38,574 bases of DNA from Candidatus Roizmanbacteria bacterium RIFCSPLOWO2_01_FULL_37_12 (lineage in GTDB: Bacteria; Patescibacteriota; Microgenomatia; UBA1406; GWC2-37-13), in assembly GCA_001789645.1 (NCBI GenBank), contig MGAG01000002.1, positions 1-38,574 of the forward strand, in the 5' to 3' direction. The position numbers and the translations under genes were made by a program. The notes under the pieces are model-generated. The model worked only from the letters and a program-made list of their open reading frames with translations, was not told where the DNA came from and did no database searches. Positions within the stretch are counted from its first letter, which is position 1. Each line of letters starts with the position of its first letter. Positions 37,718-38,574 of the stretch are shown here, piece by piece.

Positions 37718-38574
37718 CTATTGATAATCTTTCAAAACTTCTTGCCATCCTTTTAAAGATGGAGGGTTAAAAAATTTAATGCCATCATCTTTCATAATAC
37801 TAGTTTCAGTAGATCTATACCACGAAGAATGATAACAACCCGCAATGCATCCAACTCCCGACATTCCTGACCATTTTGCGCACGGTTGAGAAGGACTACC
37901 TGAATATTTTTTTGAGCAATTGATATTATCATTCATATTAGGATCCGCTCCATCAACAATATATTCATCATCCAATAATGCAGCTGCATGGGCTAATTCA
38001 TGAGGCACTACCAAATTATATACACCGCAGGAATAGCCTCCTAAGCCCTTTATTGCAGATCCAAGACTTGCGCAGCCAATACTACTATTGGGATTATCTA
38101 TTACAACTGATATATTCGCCCCACATACGCTTTGACCCGTATTGTGGATTTTAACAAAATCGTTGTAGAGTGTTTCACGGGGAGTATTATGGTAAGTTTC
38201 TGATAAATCAGTTACGATATAAAAATCCATTTTATTTATTAAGTTTCCTAAATTAGTAGATCTGATACTGCTTACAGCATCTTTAACAACTGATCTAAAA
38301 GTGATTATGCTTGTATAATTTTCAGGTAAAAATGCAATTCTGAATTTATTTCCTCCCTTTACGTCATACGCTTCACATTTGGCTGCACAAGAGTAGGAAT
38401 GTCCAGCTAAGTCATTAGTGCATTTTGAACCGCCGCAGGGATTGGGCGATGTCTGCCAGTTATTGTTTCCCAGGCATTTTTTGACAATATTGTTTGTTTC
38501 ATCGCAGTAGGATTGGCCTATGGTGTAAGTATCTACTCCAAGACGACAGACCTGGGCGGAAGGAATTGTAGCTG
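37718..38574 (-). CDS. M64-like metallopeptidase, cut by the right edge
   Basis: The frame is open from the right edge with no start in view; an internal ATG at 38230 is not the start, since real protein precedes it (FRIAFLPENYTSIITFRSVV, cysteine-rich GGSKCTNDLAGHSYSCAAKC). The zinc motif HELAH (about 37988-38002) with following DDEY, and the later WYRSTETSIMKDD, resemble the M64 (IgA peptidase-like) family. It is probably secreted. It shares an operon with the pilin-like gene. Confidence 0.75.
   Translation of the reverse strand, partial: ATIPSAQVCRLGVDTYTIGQSYCDETNNIVKKCLGNNNWQTSPNPCGGSKCTNDLAGHSYSCAAKCEAYDVKGGNKFRIAFLPENYTSIITFRSVVKDAVSSIRSTNLGNLINKMDFYIVTDLSETYHNTPRETLYNDFVKIHNTGQSVCGANISVVIDNPNSSIGCASLGSAIKGLGGYSCGVYNLVVPHELAHAAALLDDEYIVDGADPNMNDNINCSKKYSGSPSQPCAKWSGMSGVGCIAGCYHSSWYRSTETSIMKDDGIKFFNPPSLKGWQEVLKDYQ

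Overview
The window (about 37% G+C by eye, no rRNA, tRNA or CRISPR seen) looks like chromosome from a Candidate Phyla Radiation / Patescibacteria genome, most likely of the Microgenomates type. This is an inference from gene content. Many small single-TM extracytoplasmic proteins carry Pro/Thr-rich (PTPTP) stalks. There are a sortase, a dockerin-tipped DUF4874-like protein, a VirB2/TrbC-like pilin precursor, DUF1189, an HxH-type small membrane protein, a VIT iron transporter, and three toxin-antitoxin pairs among small accessory genes. TGA is used as a stop, so this is code 11 and not the Gracilibacteria code 25.

Layout. Positions 1-7400 are accessory DNA: a protein tail at the left edge, a kinase remnant lacking its P-loop, SnoaL-like, VOC and cupin proteins, several unknown small membrane or secreted proteins, an AbrB/PIN toxin-antitoxin pair, and two members (one truncated) of an unnamed small family. 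Three genes here carry near-identical CRP/FNR-like palindromes at their promoters, and two have leaders whose Shine-Dalgarno region can be paired away. Positions 7400-13200 hold a minus-strand set of Pro/Thr-rich surface proteins, a DEDDh exonuclease/GIY-YIG nuclease fusion with a UvrC-like cysteine cluster, and the large secreted DUF4874-dockerin protein. Positions 13200-22200 hold a Fur-family/ZIP metal operon with a perfect inverted-repeat operator, a Phd/PIN pair, two paralogous membrane-anchored alpha/beta hydrolases around an MDR oxidoreductase and an EamA protein, a tight four-gene operon (cupin, MGMT, GT8-like, VTT membrane protein), and a truncated SRPBCC gene running into a third (RHH/PIN) pair.

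Positions 22200-31600 are dominated by envelope functions: an M11-type metalloprotease with a DNRLRE domain, a VWC-like protein, a C39-peptidase/TPR protein divergent from an L,D-transpeptidase, a CNNM/CorC protein, a GT-C glycosyltransferase and a class F-like sortase. Positions 31800-38574 hold small membrane proteins, a VIT iron transporter, an SDR, DUF1189, methionyl-tRNA formyltransferase, and at the right edge a pilin-like protein cotranscribed with a partial M64-like metallopeptidase.

Two themes cross the window. Many genes have a good -10 hexamer ending only 5-8 nt before the ATG and no Shine-Dalgarno sequence, which suggests leaderless mRNA. A minority instead have strong GGAGGTGA sites. 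Second, short palindromic or invasive repeats occur between genes and also in frame inside genes: three in fmt, one in the C39/TPR gene and one in a hydrolase, like Rickettsia palindromic elements. No single complete undescribed system is proven. The best leads are the palindrome regulon, the paired leaders, the repeats carried inside fmt, and the pilin/M64 pair.
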